64,000 nt of DNA from Saccharothrix sp. ALI-22-I (GCF_001984175.1 NZ_MTQP01000064.1:1-64000); one strand, 5' to 3'. Numbered from the stretch's first letter, positions 26,612 through 36,470 are shown. Numbers and translations: made by a program. The notes: a model not told the origin generated them from the sequence alone.

Positions 26612-27279
26612 CAGATATCGGTGATCTTCAGGCCGGCGTGCGCCTTGTACCGGCGGTTGATCGCGATGAGGTTCGCGGTGAACGCCTCCACCTGGTGGGC
26701 GTTGCGCAGCCGGCCGCCGTAGACGCCCCGGAAGCCGGGGATCGTGTCGGCCAGTGCGCGCACCAGGTCGGTGGCTTCGCGGTCGTCACCGAGGACCAGG
26801 ATGTCGTTGTCGACGACGTCGATGCTCAGGTCGGCCAGGTTGACCGCGGAGACGTGGTGGAACGCGGCCGTGACGCGGGAGTCCGGCAGGAGCGCGGCGG
26901 CCTGCTGGGCGGCGCTGCCCTCCGGCACGGGCAGCGCGAACGGACCCTGCTTGTCGAAGCCGAGGGGGTTCACGCAGTCGATCACGATCTTGCCGGCGAG
27001 CGGCCCGCGCACCGACGCCACGGTGTCCGCGTGCCCGTCCCACGGCACCGCGATCAGCACCACGTCGGCCTGCACGGCGCAGCCTTCGTTGTCCGCGCCA
27101 CTGACGTGCCCGACACCCGTCAGCTCCCGCACCTCCTCGGCCGCGGCTTCGGCACGCTCGGCGTTACGCGACCCGATGACAACCTTCAGCCCCGCCTTGG
27201 CCCACCGCACCGCCAGCCCCTTGCCCTGCGCACCCGTACCACCCAGGACCCCGACGGTGAGCTCACGAATATCAGTCAC
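26611..27279 (-). CDS. npdG: F420-dependent NADP oxidoreductase
   Basis: A 222-aa NpdG: hydride transfer between reduced coenzyme F420 and NADP+. The Rossmann loop VGVLGGTGAQGKGLA and the 2'-phosphate-binding GSRNAERAE mark NADP binding. VNPLGFDKQGPF and the C-terminal RLRNAHQVEAFTANLIAINR are typical of the F420-linked branch. It shows that the organism makes F420, as most actinobacteria do. It leads a two-gene operon with the BtuF-like gene. Confidence 0.9.
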   Translation of the reverse strand: MTDIRELTVGVLGGTGAQGKGLAVRWAKAGLKVVIGSRNAERAEAAAEEVRELTGVGHVSGADNEGCAVQADVVLIAVPWDGHADTVASVRGPLAGKIVIDCVNPLGFDKQGPFALPVPEGSAAQQAAALLPDSRVTAAFHHVSAVNLADLSIDVVDNDILVLGDDREATDLVRALADTIPGFRGVYGGRLRNAHQVEAFTANLIAINRRYKAHAGLKITDI

Positions 27280-27340
27280 CCGGCCATCACATCACAGGTG
27301 CTGGACCACGGCCGCTCTCATCGGGGTCGGGCTGACCGGA

Positions 27341-28747
27341 TCACAGGCGTTCGAAGACGACCTTGCGGCGTTCCTGGTCGGCCTCCACCAGCCGCACGGC
27401 GATGCGTTCGCCTTCGGGGAGGTTCTCGCCCGTGCAACGGCCCATCACGGGTGGTTGGGCGACGAAGACGTCGGCGCCGTTGGTGTCGGCGCGTAGCACG
27501 ATCGCCTCGAACTCGTGGCCGACCCGGTCTGCCAGCACCCACGCCTCTACCTGGTCCAGACAAGCCCGGTCGACCTTGCTCGCCAACGTGTCCGAGCCGC
27601 CCATCAGGCCGGGCAGCAGGGGCAGGGCCTTGGTCAGCCACTCGGGTACTGCCTGGCCCGCCGTCACGGCCAGGCAGACCTCGGTGGCGAAACGGTCCAC
27701 GAGACGCCGTAGCGGCGCGGTCACGTGGGTGTACGGGGCGGCCAGGCCCGCATGGGTGGAGATCGTGGGGATTTCGCCGTTGAACGCCGTGTACCCGGCA
27801 CCGCGCAGGAGACGGGTCGCGTCGACGAAGAGCGCCAGCGCCTCCGGGCGGCTCGGGTCGAGGCTCGCCAGCAGTCGGGACGGGGTCACGCCCTCCGGCC
27901 ACGGCACGCCCAGAGCATGCGCGGATCGGCGCAACGCGTCCACCGCGCCGTCGTCCGCGTCCGGCAGGGTGCGCAGCACGCCGACCTTCGCCGCCAGCAT
28001 GATCTTCGCCGCCGCCATGCCGGTGAGCAGCGAGATCTCCGCGTTCCACGAGTCGACGTCGGCGCGCGGCCGGACCACGAGCTTCCAGTCGCCGTCCCCG
28101 TTCGGCACGATTTCCTGCTCGGGCAGCTGCAACTCGACCGCACCCCGGTCGGCCGCGCGTTCCCGCCGCAGCCGGCCGAAGTCCGGCAGGGCCTCGATCG
28201 ACGGGTGCGGCGTGCCCGCGTCGAACGAAGCCTGCACGGTCTCGTAGTCGAACTGGGCGGTCGAGCGCACCACCGCCCGGCGCACCCGCACCTCGACCGG
28301 CTCGCCGTCCGGGCCGCAGTCGAACGTCCACAGCACCGCCGGCCGCGTCTGCCCCGGCAGCAGGCTCGCCGCGCCCTCCGACAGCACCGGCGGGTGCAGC
28401 GGCACGTTGCCGTCTGGCAGGTACAGCGTCTGGCCGCGCTTGCGCACCTCGGTGTCCAGCGCGCCACCGGGCACCACGAAGGCGCCCAGGTCGGCGATCG
28501 CGTAGTGCACCCCGAACCCGGTGCCGACCCGTTCCACCAGCAACGCCTGGTCCAGGTCCTTGGCGCCGGGCGGGTCGATCGTCACCAGCGGCAACGCGGT
28601 CGCGTCCTCGCGGTCGTCCCGGCCGACGTCACCGGACACCGCCGCCTGCGCCTCGGCCAGCGCGGCCGCCGGGAACTCCTCGGGCAGGTCGAACTCGGCC
28701 CGGATGCCGCCGAAGTCCAGGTCCGCCCGACCAGTGCGGATCACCAT
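27341..28747 (-). CDS. RNB-domain ribonuclease (RNase II/R family)
   Basis: A 468-aa 3'-5' exoribonuclease. The catalytic RNB segment IDPPGAKDLDQALLV carries the conserved aspartates. YAIADLGAFV, the block NVPLHPPVLSEGAASLL and YTHVTAPLRRLVDRF follow in family order. It is shorter than RNase R and lacks clear cold-shock or S1 domains; this short form is widespread in actinobacteria. ATG 28747 has AGGG 9 nt upstream; GTG 28756 is the alternative. Confidence 0.9.
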   Translation of the reverse strand: MVIRTGRADLDFGGIRAEFDLPEEFPAAALAEAQAAVSGDVGRDDREDATALPLVTIDPPGAKDLDQALLVERVGTGFGVHYAIADLGAFVVPGGALDTEVRKRGQTLYLPDGNVPLHPPVLSEGAASLLPGQTRPAVLWTFDCGPDGEPVEVRVRRAVVRSTAQFDYETVQASFDAGTPHPSIEALPDFGRLRRERAADRGAVELQLPEQEIVPNGDGDWKLVVRPRADVDSWNAEISLLTGMAAAKIMLAAKVGVLRTLPDADDGAVDALRRSAHALGVPWPEGVTPSRLLASLDPSRPEALALFVDATRLLRGAGYTAFNGEIPTISTHAGLAAPYTHVTAPLRRLVDRFATEVCLAVTAGQAVPEWLTKALPLLPGLMGGSDTLASKVDRACLDQVEAWVLADRVGHEFEAIVLRADTNGADVFVAQPPVMGRCTGENLPEGERIAVRLVEADQERRKVVFERL

Positions 28748-28777
28748 GTGCTGCACCCTGACGACCCTAAGCCGGCC

Positions 28778-28966
28778 TCAGCGCTTGCCCCACTCCTTAT
28801 CCACTTTGTCCTCGGCTTTCGTCCGCTCGCGCGCCAACTCCAGCGCGCGCTGGGCGGTGGCCTCGTCGGGGTAGGGGCCCATGCGGTCGCCGCCCCGGCA
28901 GCCCACGCCGTGCTCGACCGTCCGGTGGGTCAGGCAGTAGTACCACGCGTTCGGATCAGACGCCAT
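28778..28966 (-). CDS. Small conserved actinobacterial protein
   Basis: A 62-aa soluble protein with an aromatic start (WYYCLTHRTVE), two cysteines, then a GPYPDEATAQRALELARER helix and a charged tail. Short SPOR-like proteins of this build are found across actinobacteria; no function is known to me. It lies just upstream of the RNB gene on the same strand. Confidence 0.7.
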   Translation of the reverse strand: MASDPNAWYYCLTHRTVEHGVGCRGGDRMGPYPDEATAQRALELARERTKAEDKVDKEWGKR

Positions 28967-29003
28967 GAGTCAAGGTTTCCATGCGCGGGAGCGCATGTCA
29001 TGT

Positions 29004-29546
29004 TCACCACTTGGGTGGCGGAGGCGTCTGCACCGGCGGTGCTTGCACCGGGAAGGCACCCGACTGGGGGTACGTCGGCTGCGGCACCACCGGCGGCTGC
29101 GGGAAACCGCGCGGCGGGGTGTTCTGGTTGGCGTTGGCGAAATCGCCCGGGATCGGGTCGAGCACCGACACCAGCACCGTCCTGTGCTCCGGATCGGTGA
29201 TCAGCGCGCCGCTGCGGTCCCGGTACACCAGCTCGCCGTCCGAGTCGATCTCCACGATCGCGCCGACCTCGGCCAGCTGGTCCTCGTCCAGGTCGACCAG
29301 CCGTTCCATCCGGGACGGCACCACCCGGTACAGCGGCCAGTTGAGGTGCGCGTAGGTGCGGTGGAACTCGGCCAGCAGGTGCGCCATCTGCTGCTGCCAC
29401 GGCAGCGGCATCGCCTCGACCAGCGACCGCGGCAGCACCGCGTACGCCTGGTCGGTGCCGGGCGGACGCGTGTTGAGGTAGTCCCGCGTCGGCGTGCTCG
29501 ACGCGGGCGGCCCGGCCGGGCGCTGGATGGGTTCGTGGTTGAACAC
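29004..29546 (-). CDS. Conserved hypothetical protein, last gene of the T4SS-like cluster
   Basis: A 180-aa soluble protein. Residues about 35-125 form a compact domain (PLPWQQQMAHLLAEFHRTYA, then ELVYRDRSGALITDP). The C-terminus is a Pro/Gln tail ending PPPPKW. GTG 29546 has GGAGG 7 nt upstream and starts 13 nt after the peptidoglycan-hydrolase gene, so it belongs to that operon. I do not recognise the domain; by position it could be an accessory or secreted component. Confidence 0.7.
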   Translation of the reverse strand: MFNHEPIQRPAGPPASSTPTRDYLNTRPPGTDQAYAVLPRSLVEAMPLPWQQQMAHLLAEFHRTYAHLNWPLYRVVPSRMERLVDLDEDQLAEVGAIVEIDSDGELVYRDRSGALITDPEHRTVLVSVLDPIPGDFANANQNTPPRGFPQPPVVPQPTYPQSGAFPVQAPPVQTPPPPKW

Positions 29547-29559
29547 CGTCGTGCCTCCC

Positions 29560-30561
29560 CTACACGCCCGGCCGGACGGCCAGTGGCATCAACTCGTGGT
29601 AATCCCAGTTGATCTTGCTGATCTTCACCACGTCACCGGTCTGCGGCGCGTGGATGTACTCGTCGCCGCCCAGGTACATGGCCACGTGGTGGACGGTGAC
29701 CGGGTCGGCCGGGTTGGTGGCCCAGAAGACCAGGTCACCGGCCTTGGCCTCGCGCACCGGCAGGTACGCCCCACCGGACATGTACTGGTCGTTCGCCACC
29801 CGGGGGATCTTCACGCCGGCCTTGGCGAACGCCTTGACCAGGATGCCGGAGCAGTCCCACGCGTCCGGGCCGTTGCCGCCCCACAGGTACGGCTCGCCCA
29901 GCTGCTCCTTGGTGAAGTCGATCGCGGTGCCCGCCGCGTTAGACGCCAGCAGGTACTCCCCCGCGCCCTCGCCGCAGCCCGCCGGGTCGGTGATGTCGCC
30001 TTCCTTGCTGATCAGGAAGGCGGCCATGGCCTCCCAGTTGTGGTACCGGTCGGGGAAGGCCGACCGCTCCACGTCCTGGGCCGAGTCGCCGGGCCGCTGC
30101 TCCTCCCAGTTCGGCAGCTTGAGCAGCACGTCGTAGAACTTGTTGATCGCGTACTCGGGGTTGGTCACCTCGGCGGGCGTGCCCCAGCCCATCGACGGCC
30201 GCATCTGGAAGATGCCCAACGAGTCGCGGTCGCCGTAGTCGAGGCTGCGCAGACCCGATTCGGTCATGCCCGCCTGGATGGCGATCTGCCACGCCAACGG
30301 CGGCAGCTCGCGCTTGCGGCCGATGGAGATGATGTTGGCGACGGTGGTGAGCTGCTCGTCGGTGAGCCGCTCCGCGTCGGTGCGGCCCTTCTCCTCGCCG
30401 CCGCTCCCCCACGGGCCGATCGAGGCGTTGCAGCTCGCCATGCGGATGCCGGCGGCTTCCTCCGACGGGGTGTTCTCGTTGATCACGGTGGACACGCCGT
30501 TGGCCACGGCAATAGCGACCACGGCGACGACCGCGACCACCACCAACCCGATCTTCAGCAT
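29560..30561 (-). CDS. Membrane-anchored peptidoglycan hydrolase (transglycosylase-like + NlpC/P60), VirB1-like
   Basis: A 333-aa protein with an N-terminal membrane anchor (residues 3-24). Residues about 60-190 resemble a lytic transglycosylase: MTESGL carries the candidate catalytic Glu and SLGIFQMRPS follows. Residues about 215-333 are NlpC/P60: catalytic Cys in WDCSGIL, His in VHHVAMYLG and a third polar residue after YIHAP. The two-enzyme layout matches cell-wall hydrolases of Gram-positive conjugation systems (Tn916 Orf14, TcpG). It would open the wall for the predicted channel. Only 1 nt separates it from the VirB8-like gene. Confidence 0.88.
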   Translation of the reverse strand: MLKIGLVVVAVVAVVAIAVANGVSTVINENTPSEEAAGIRMASCNASIGPWGSGGEEKGRTDAERLTDEQLTTVANIISIGRKRELPPLAWQIAIQAGMTESGLRSLDYGDRDSLGIFQMRPSMGWGTPAEVTNPEYAINKFYDVLLKLPNWEEQRPGDSAQDVERSAFPDRYHNWEAMAAFLISKEGDITDPAGCGEGAGEYLLASNAAGTAIDFTKEQLGEPYLWGGNGPDAWDCSGILVKAFAKAGVKIPRVANDQYMSGGAYLPVREAKAGDLVFWATNPADPVTVHHVAMYLGGDEYIHAPQTGDVVKISKINWDYHELMPLAVRPGV

Positions 30562-30562
30562 G

Positions 30563-31171
30563 TCACCCCACCTTGGTCCACTCGGTCACGACCCAGCCCT
30601 CGGGGAGATTCGCCACCGTGACGATCAGCTTGCCGTCTTTCAGCTCGGCTTCGAAGTCCGCCGAAGCGGTGGACGACTTGACGGGCTTGACCGCCTCGGC
30701 GATCACCGCCGGCACATTCGCCGGGTCGACCGACGCCAATCGGGGGAACATCTCGTTCGACGTGTGCTTCTTGAGCCCGGCCAGCCACTGCTCCTTGGTG
30801 GTCTTGCCGGGCACGAAGCTGCTGAACGCGTCCACCCACAAGTCGGCGACGATCTGCGCGTTCGGGTTCACCGGGGCCGAACTGGGCGCGGCGGTGGGGC
30901 TCGGCGCCTTCGTCGGCAACGGCGAGGTGGTGACGGTCGGCAGCACGCCGATCTGGTTGCCGCCGCTGGTGCGGGTCTGCGCGGTCGACGTGACGCCGGG
31001 CAGGCTCCCGTTCGACCGCGGGGCGACCGCGTTCGGGATCACCACGCTGATCGTGGTGACGACCACGGTCACGCCGACGATCGCCGCGACGAGGTGCTTC
31101 GGTGACCGCAGCGGCCAGCCCCACAGGCGTCGGTACACGGCCGCCCGGCCGCGATTGGTCCGAATCGGCAT
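30563..31171 (-). CDS. Single-pass membrane protein of the T4SS-like cluster (VirB8/TcpC-like position)
   Basis: 202 aa. A basic N-terminus, one membrane helix (about residues 28-48), a Pro/Ser/Thr linker, then an extracellular domain of about 105 residues (QIVADLWVDAFSSFVPG onward). Size and topology fit VirB8/TcpC-type proteins, which often contain NTF2-like folds, but sequence similarity is not evident to me. Its ATG overlaps the stop of the VirB6-like gene by one base (TGATG). Confidence 0.72.
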   Translation of the reverse strand: MPIRTNRGRAAVYRRLWGWPLRSPKHLVAAIVGVTVVVTTISVVIPNAVAPRSNGSLPGVTSTAQTRTSGGNQIGVLPTVTTSPLPTKAPSPTAAPSSAPVNPNAQIVADLWVDAFSSFVPGKTTKEQWLAGLKKHTSNEMFPRLASVDPANVPAVIAEAVKPVKSSTASADFEAELKDGKLIVTVANLPEGWVVTEWTKVG

Positions 31172-33078
31172 CAGCTGTCCCTGACTTCGAGCCCGCGTGA
31201 CGGCCGGTAGATCACGTGGACCTGCCGTCCCGCCACGACCTCCGTCTCAGCGCGACGCGGCCCCGGCACGACCGGGGTGTCCGCGACGCGGTTGAACCCG
31301 CTGGGGACGCGGGACGGCACGAGCACCGCGTCGTCGGCCCGGTCGTAGTTCCGGTCCGTGAAGGGCGGCGCGTCGACCACCCTCGACCGGCCGGACGGCA
31401 ACGCCGCCTGGCCGCTGCGCGCGCCGGAGGGCAGCGCCGGAGCGCCGTTCCCGCTCACGCCCACACCCAGCTCGCCGATGCTGTTGCCCGCCCGGTCCAA
31501 CCGCTGGGAGGTCGCGGCCACCGGGTTGGCCGCCTCGGGCCGCACCCGCCGCCGGTCCCGCTGCGGCACCTCGGGGCCGTCCGGGTCCGAGTCGCGCACG
31601 GTGTCCCAGAACTCCTCCTGCGGCGAAGGGCCTTCCTTCTGCTTGCGCAGCCTGGACAGGACGCCGCCGCGCATCGGCAGCGCGTTGCTCGCCGAGCCGA
31701 CCGACATCTCGACCATCTGCCACATCCGGCGCAGCGGTTTGCCGACCATGAAGCAGACCACGGTGAGCATCAGCCCGAGCAGCGTCCTGGTCAGCAGCGA
31801 CAGCCCGGTCGCGTTGAAGATCGCCTGGAGCAGCAGCGCGTGCGTGCCCGCGAGCACCGCGAGCACCAACACGTTGAACACCGTCACGGCCGCCGCACGG
31901 GCGACCTTGCGCAGCAGGTCGTGGTGCACCAACGCGACCAGGCCGATCAGCGGGCCGGCCAGCGTGAGCACCCGCAGCAGCAGCTGGGCCAGCAGCACCG
32001 CGGCCTTCGCGAACAGCTGGAACAACGAGAACGCGACGGCTTGCAGCAGCGACAGGAACCCGGCGCCGGTGCGGCCGCCGTCCTCACCGCTGAAGTAGCC
32101 CTTCGTCGGGCCGAGCTGCGAGTAGATGTTCTTGTACTCGGCCTTCTTCGCGTCGAGCGCGGCCTGGTCGCCGTCCTTGTGCTCGCCGAGTTCCTGCACC
32201 GTCCACGCCTGGGCGGCCAGCAGCTGCGGCCCGAACTGGGCGGCCTGCGGAGCCTCGGGCGCGCCGAACTCGCCGCGCAGCCAGCTCTGGTAGACCACGG
32301 AGTCGTGCAGCCGCGACGGCAGCACGTCGAGGTTGTCCTGGCCCTGGCTCACGTCGATGAAACCCGCCTGGATCTCCGACGTCTTGGTGACCAGGGTGCT
32401 GTCGAGCAGGTTGTAGAACTGGGGCAGCGCCAGCGTGGACGTGGCCAGCCACATCGCGGCCAGCGCCCACAGCCCGCGTTTGCTGATCGAGGCCAGGTCG
32501 CCCTGCCAGATCTGGCGGAACATCAACACCGCCAGGATCAACGCGACCAGGCCGAACCAGCGCAGGTAGACGTTGTCGTAGACCTTCTGGACGCCGTCCT
32601 TGACCGCCTCGTCCAGCGGCTGGAGCAGACCCTGGCCGACGACCGTGTAGTGCAGGGCGTTCGTCGCGCCGACGATGTTCTTGCCGACGTTGAACAGCTC
32701 GTTGCCCATCCAGGTGTCCAGCACCGGGGTGGCGTTGGGCACCAGGCACTTCTCCTGGTAGGTGTGCCAGACCATGCCCGCGTACCCGTAGGTCAGGTAC
32801 GGCGTGTCCGGCAGGCCGTTGCCGATCGGCGGGTCGATCGCGCCGACCATGCCGGAACCGGGGCGTTCCGGGTTTGGCGCTTCACCGCAGGGGGCAGCCT
32901 GGGCGGGCGTGGCGCCGATGACCACTTGGAGGCCGACGACCGCCACCACCACGGCCATCGCGCGCCACCGGGCACGGCCAGGCCGGCCGTGCGCTTCGGC
33001 GTGTTCCTGAGCGCGTCTGAAACGCCGCCGCGCGTAGAGCGCGGCGGCGACCAGCGCCACCAAGAAGAGGGTGCTCAT
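31171..33078 (-). CDS. Polytopic membrane protein, VirB6/TrbL-like
   Basis: A 635-aa protein. An N-terminal helix is followed by a second hydrophobic segment ending in ATPAQAA. One more pair of helices lies near residues 165-215 and a bundle of four or five helices near 325-455. The last 160 residues are a charged cytoplasmic tail. This matches the VirB6/TrbL inner-membrane channel subunit of conjugation systems. ATG 33078 has GAGG 7 nt upstream. Between the ATPase stop and this start are 73 nt without a visible gene. Confidence 0.78.
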   Translation of the reverse strand: MSTLFLVALVAAALYARRRFRRAQEHAEAHGRPGRARWRAMAVVVAVVGLQVVIGATPAQAAPCGEAPNPERPGSGMVGAIDPPIGNGLPDTPYLTYGYAGMVWHTYQEKCLVPNATPVLDTWMGNELFNVGKNIVGATNALHYTVVGQGLLQPLDEAVKDGVQKVYDNVYLRWFGLVALILAVLMFRQIWQGDLASISKRGLWALAAMWLATSTLALPQFYNLLDSTLVTKTSEIQAGFIDVSQGQDNLDVLPSRLHDSVVYQSWLRGEFGAPEAPQAAQFGPQLLAAQAWTVQELGEHKDGDQAALDAKKAEYKNIYSQLGPTKGYFSGEDGGRTGAGFLSLLQAVAFSLFQLFAKAAVLLAQLLLRVLTLAGPLIGLVALVHHDLLRKVARAAAVTVFNVLVLAVLAGTHALLLQAIFNATGLSLLTRTLLGLMLTVVCFMVGKPLRRMWQMVEMSVGSASNALPMRGGVLSRLRKQKEGPSPQEEFWDTVRDSDPDGPEVPQRDRRRVRPEAANPVAATSQRLDRAGNSIGELGVGVSGNGAPALPSGARSGQAALPSGRSRVVDAPPFTDRNYDRADDAVLVPSRVPSGFNRVADTPVVPGPRRAETEVVAGRQVHVIYRPSRGLEVRDS

Positions 33079-33151
33079 GCGCACACCTCGCTAGCGCTCG
33101 GTGTGGCAAGAGCACCGCGCGCTGTGTTGGATGATTCGCTCGCAAGCTCGC

Positions 33152-36013
33152 TCATGCGGCGCCTTCCCGGCCCGGTCGGCGGTTTCCTCCCTCGCCGTGC
33201 GCCGAATCGACCAACTCGTCGGTCAGGCCGACTTCCAGGTCGGCGGCCAGCTCGTCGTCGTACTCGTCGCTGTACTGCTCGGCGTAGGCGAACGGGTCCT
33301 GCGGCGGCGAGGAGACCTCGATCTCGGTCGACTCCGCGCCCTCGCGCAGGGCGTCCGGCGTGGTGTCGAGCGAGTTGCGCAGGTGCTCCAGGTGCGGTCC
33401 GGAGAAGTCGATCCGGACCCGCTCCACGCCGCCCGCGCCGTCGGCGAAGATGAACTGGCGCGGCGCGCGGTCGCGTTCGAGGTTGGTGCGGACACCGCCG
33501 GGGCGGCGGCCCAGGCTGGCCACGACCTGCTCGTAGCCGGCGCCGACGGGCACCTTGAGCAGCCGCAGCGCGTCGGCCTGCGCCTGGTCGTCGTCCAACC
33601 GGCCGACGAACACCGAGTCGAGCAGGGTGACGAAGCCCTGGATCTTCAGGAAGTCCGCCGGGATCTGCGAGGACAGCAGCACGCGGACGTTCCACTTGCG
33701 GGAGTCGCGGGCGAACCGGTTCATCAGCACGCGGCCGGTCGGCACCTCGGACAGGAAGAACGCCTCGTCGATCCAGACGCCCTTGCGCAGGTCCTTCGGC
33801 CGCTCGTAGATCGACCGCTGGGTCAGCCACGCGGCCAGGTTCAGCATCTCCACGCCGAGCGCTTCCGCGTCCGTCCAGTGCTCGCGGCCGGTGCCGTCCT
33901 TCGGCAGGTTCAGGCCCGCCATCGTCAGCACGGTGAGCCGGTCGTCACGCGCCTCGTTGTACGGGTCGGCGTCCTCTTCGGGGATGAGCAGCGACATGCG
34001 CTCCCGCATCTCGTCGAGGAAGTCGGCGACGACGACCGCGTGCTCGTGGTGCTCGCTCGCGTCCCGCCGCAGCGCCTCGAACACCTGGCCGGGGTGCGCG
34101 TCCGGCCGGCCGCCGACCGTGCGGACCGCGCGCAGCAGCACGATCCGGGTCTGCGGCAGCCGGGCCACCTCGAACGGCAGCAGGCCGGACAGCACGTCCA
34201 GCACCAGGCGACGGCGGGTGGCCGCGGCGAGGGCGCGTTCACGCCGCCACGCCCGTTCCGGGTCCTCCTCGTCCATGAAGTGGTCGAGCTGCGGCTCGGC
34301 CACCACCCGGTACGGGTTGAGGATGCCCGCCTGGGCGTTGAGCAGGTTGATCGGCCGCGCGTAGGGCTTCAGCTCGGGCAGCTCGCACAGCGCGGCCAGC
34401 GGACCCGACGGGTCCAGCAGCGTCCAGTGCGCGCCCGCGCGCAACGTCTTGTAGACGATGCCGCCGCCGAGGAACGACTTGCCGGCGCCGAGGCCCGCGA
34501 CCATCGCGGTCAGACCGGACGAGTCGCGCAGTTCCTGCGCCATCCACGGGTCCCACGCCACCGGGCGGCGGGTCGCGGTCACCGTCTCGCCCAGCAGGAT
34601 GCCCCGCCGGTCGCCCACCTCGGCGGTGGCGGTCGGCACGGCGGACGCCGCCCACAGCACCGAACCGCGGCGCAGGTAGGCCGACGCCGACAGCGGCTCG
34701 CCCGGGATGAACTCGCGGGCGATCGCGTACTGCGCCTCGGGGTGCTCGATGGCCACCTTCGGCTTGTAGAGGTCGAGCAGGCCCTGGGCCAGGCGCAGTG
34801 CCTCGCGCTCGGTCGGGCCGGAGACGGCCAGCCGCCACCAGCTGCGCACCCGCGTGCCCAGCGCGGTGAAGCCCGACGTCATCTCGTCGTCGATCTCCAG
34901 CACCCGGGACGCCTGGCGGGCCAGCGACTGCGGCGGGTCCAGCTCGTGCTCGTCGGTGTAGTGCCGCACCTGCGAGCGGACCTTGCTCATCTGCCGCTGG
35001 AGCTCACCGGAGACCTCTTCGGGCCGGCGGACGTAGATCCGCGCCGACCACTCGACGGCGGCGGGCAGCCGGTCCGACCGCTGCACCCACGGGTCGTCCT
35101 GCTCGGGGATCTGCAGACCGTGCATCAGGCCCACGGTCAGCACCGCGACGTGCCGCTTGATGCCCGCGTTCGAGCCGGTGCGGCCGCGCACGGTGACCGT
35201 CGGCGCGTAGGGCTCCTGGTGGAAGTCCGCCGCGTCGGTGAAGCTGGCCAGGTCCTCCGGCTCCCACGGCGCGCCGGGGACGGCGGGCAGGTTGCGCGGC
35301 GCGGGCAGGCCCAGCGAGCACGACCGGTGCATCAGCCAGGACATCTCCTCTGCCGTGGCCGGGCGGCCCTCCAGTCCGGCGGAGCCGATCACCTGGTCCA
35401 GGTGGTCGATCTCGGACTCGATGGCCACGAGTTCGGCGTCCACCGCGTCCGGGAAGACCTTGCGCAGCACGGGAGCGGCGCGTTCGACCGCGCGGTCCAT
35501 CATGTTGCGGGTCTGCACCTGGACGCCGAGGTAGACCTCCTTCTCGGCCATCGACCGGCCCATGAGCTGCTGCTGCTCGCCGACCATGTAGTCGTCGAAG
35601 CTCAGCGTGCCCGGGGTGTCCGGCAGCCGGCGCACGGCGTTGTGCACGTGTGCCTCGGCCCACATCCGGATCGGGTACGGCCGGTTGGTCACGCGCAGGT
35701 GCATCCAGCGGCCCTGGAGTTCGGCGTACTGGCCCGCGATCGCCGCGATCAGGTCCTGCCGCTGCGAGTCCGACCGGAACGACCAGCGCTGCGGCGCCAG
35801 CCGGTACCAGGCGTAGACCTCCTGGCCGGTGCGCAGCAGGTGCCCGTCGATGCTGCGCGCGGAGATCGACGGCGTGTAGTTGGGCACGGCCTGCTCGCCC
35901 GGCAGGCGGCGCCCGCGCTTGCTGTAGACCTTCCGGTCGTCACGCGCGGCGGCGGCGTGCTGTGCCACGTGCGCAGCGGATCGTCGGTCACGGTCACGCC
36001 GGCGTCCGAACAC
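33152..36013 (-). CDS. VirB4/TraC-like secretion ATPase (SCO6880 family)
   Basis: A 953-aa motor ATPase. Walker A is GLGAGKSFLGGG and Walker B lies in GVWIDEAFFLSEVP. The N-terminal 450 residues are the VirB4-type membrane-associated domain without membrane helices, and the C-terminus is acidic. GTG 36013 is chosen for its near-perfect SD (AAGGAGGT, spacing 5); it overlaps the VirB3-like gene by 20 nt. It powers substrate transfer or pilus assembly in a type IV-like channel. Actinobacterial homologues of the SCO6880 family occur in chromosomal clusters of the same order. Confidence 0.88.
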   Translation of the reverse strand: MFGRRRDRDRRSAAHVAQHAAAARDDRKVYSKRGRRLPGEQAVPNYTPSISARSIDGHLLRTGQEVYAWYRLAPQRWSFRSDSQRQDLIAAIAGQYAELQGRWMHLRVTNRPYPIRMWAEAHVHNAVRRLPDTPGTLSFDDYMVGEQQQLMGRSMAEKEVYLGVQVQTRNMMDRAVERAAPVLRKVFPDAVDAELVAIESEIDHLDQVIGSAGLEGRPATAEEMSWLMHRSCSLGLPAPRNLPAVPGAPWEPEDLASFTDAADFHQEPYAPTVTVRGRTGSNAGIKRHVAVLTVGLMHGLQIPEQDDPWVQRSDRLPAAVEWSARIYVRRPEEVSGELQRQMSKVRSQVRHYTDEHELDPPQSLARQASRVLEIDDEMTSGFTALGTRVRSWWRLAVSGPTEREALRLAQGLLDLYKPKVAIEHPEAQYAIAREFIPGEPLSASAYLRRGSVLWAASAVPTATAEVGDRRGILLGETVTATRRPVAWDPWMAQELRDSSGLTAMVAGLGAGKSFLGGGIVYKTLRAGAHWTLLDPSGPLAALCELPELKPYARPINLLNAQAGILNPYRVVAEPQLDHFMDEEDPERAWRRERALAAATRRRLVLDVLSGLLPFEVARLPQTRIVLLRAVRTVGGRPDAHPGQVFEALRRDASEHHEHAVVVADFLDEMRERMSLLIPEEDADPYNEARDDRLTVLTMAGLNLPKDGTGREHWTDAEALGVEMLNLAAWLTQRSIYERPKDLRKGVWIDEAFFLSEVPTGRVLMNRFARDSRKWNVRVLLSSQIPADFLKIQGFVTLLDSVFVGRLDDDQAQADALRLLKVPVGAGYEQVVASLGRRPGGVRTNLERDRAPRQFIFADGAGGVERVRIDFSGPHLEHLRNSLDTTPDALREGAESTEIEVSSPPQDPFAYAEQYSDEYDDELAADLEVGLTDELVDSAHGEGGNRRPGREGAA

Positions 36014-36467
36014 CGCGCACCTCCTTCTGACGGCGGTCTTGCTGCCTGCGGTGCTGGGACGGGGTGGCGGCGCTCGCGCGCTTCGCCCTCTTCTTAGGAC
36101 GTTTGCGGGGGCGCTGGTGGTTGACCCGGATCCGCGCGGCGCTGGCCGCGCCACCCCGACCCGATGTCGTCTCGCGCGGCGAGGTCAGCTCGCGCACCCA
36201 CATCGTCATGACCGACGACAGCGGGCGCTCGTGGCTGATCCGCGAACAGATGAACCTGGTCAGGGCGATCGTGATCACGAAGCCCCAGCCGGTGTTGATG
36301 AAGTCGAAGCCGAAGCCGACCTGGCGCTGGACAGCGGTGACCAACAGGAACACCACGATGCCGACACCCCACGCGACGTAGCGCGCCCGCCACGGGAAGG
36401 TCGCCTTGGGCGGGCCGAGCCAGACGGCGTCGACCCGGTAGACCTCGTCGTCAGTGCGTACCCGCAA
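35994..36467 (-). CDS. Small two-helix membrane protein, VirB3/PrgI-like
   Basis: 157 aa. A beta-rich N-terminus (MRVRTDDEVYRVDAVWLGPP), two closely spaced membrane helices (about residues 30-75), then a very basic tail (RPRKRPKKRAKR). Proteins of this size and topology placed directly before VirB4 are the VirB3/PrgI/TcpE components of conjugation systems. The 20-nt overlap with the ATPase gene implies coupled translation. Confidence 0.75.
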   Translation of the reverse strand: MRVRTDDEVYRVDAVWLGPPKATFPWRARYVAWGVGIVVFLLVTAVQRQVGFGFDFINTGWGFVITIALTRFICSRISHERPLSSVMTMWVRELTSPRETTSGRGGAASAARIRVNHQRPRKRPKKRAKRASAATPSQHRRQQDRRQKEVRGVRTPA

Positions 36468-36470
36468 GGG

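Noticed and set aside
33101..36097. A 998-codon rightward open frame
   Set aside because: Antisense to the VirB4-like ATPase and rich in Arg, His, Val and Gln as expected for a shadow frame in GC-rich DNA; it has no domain.
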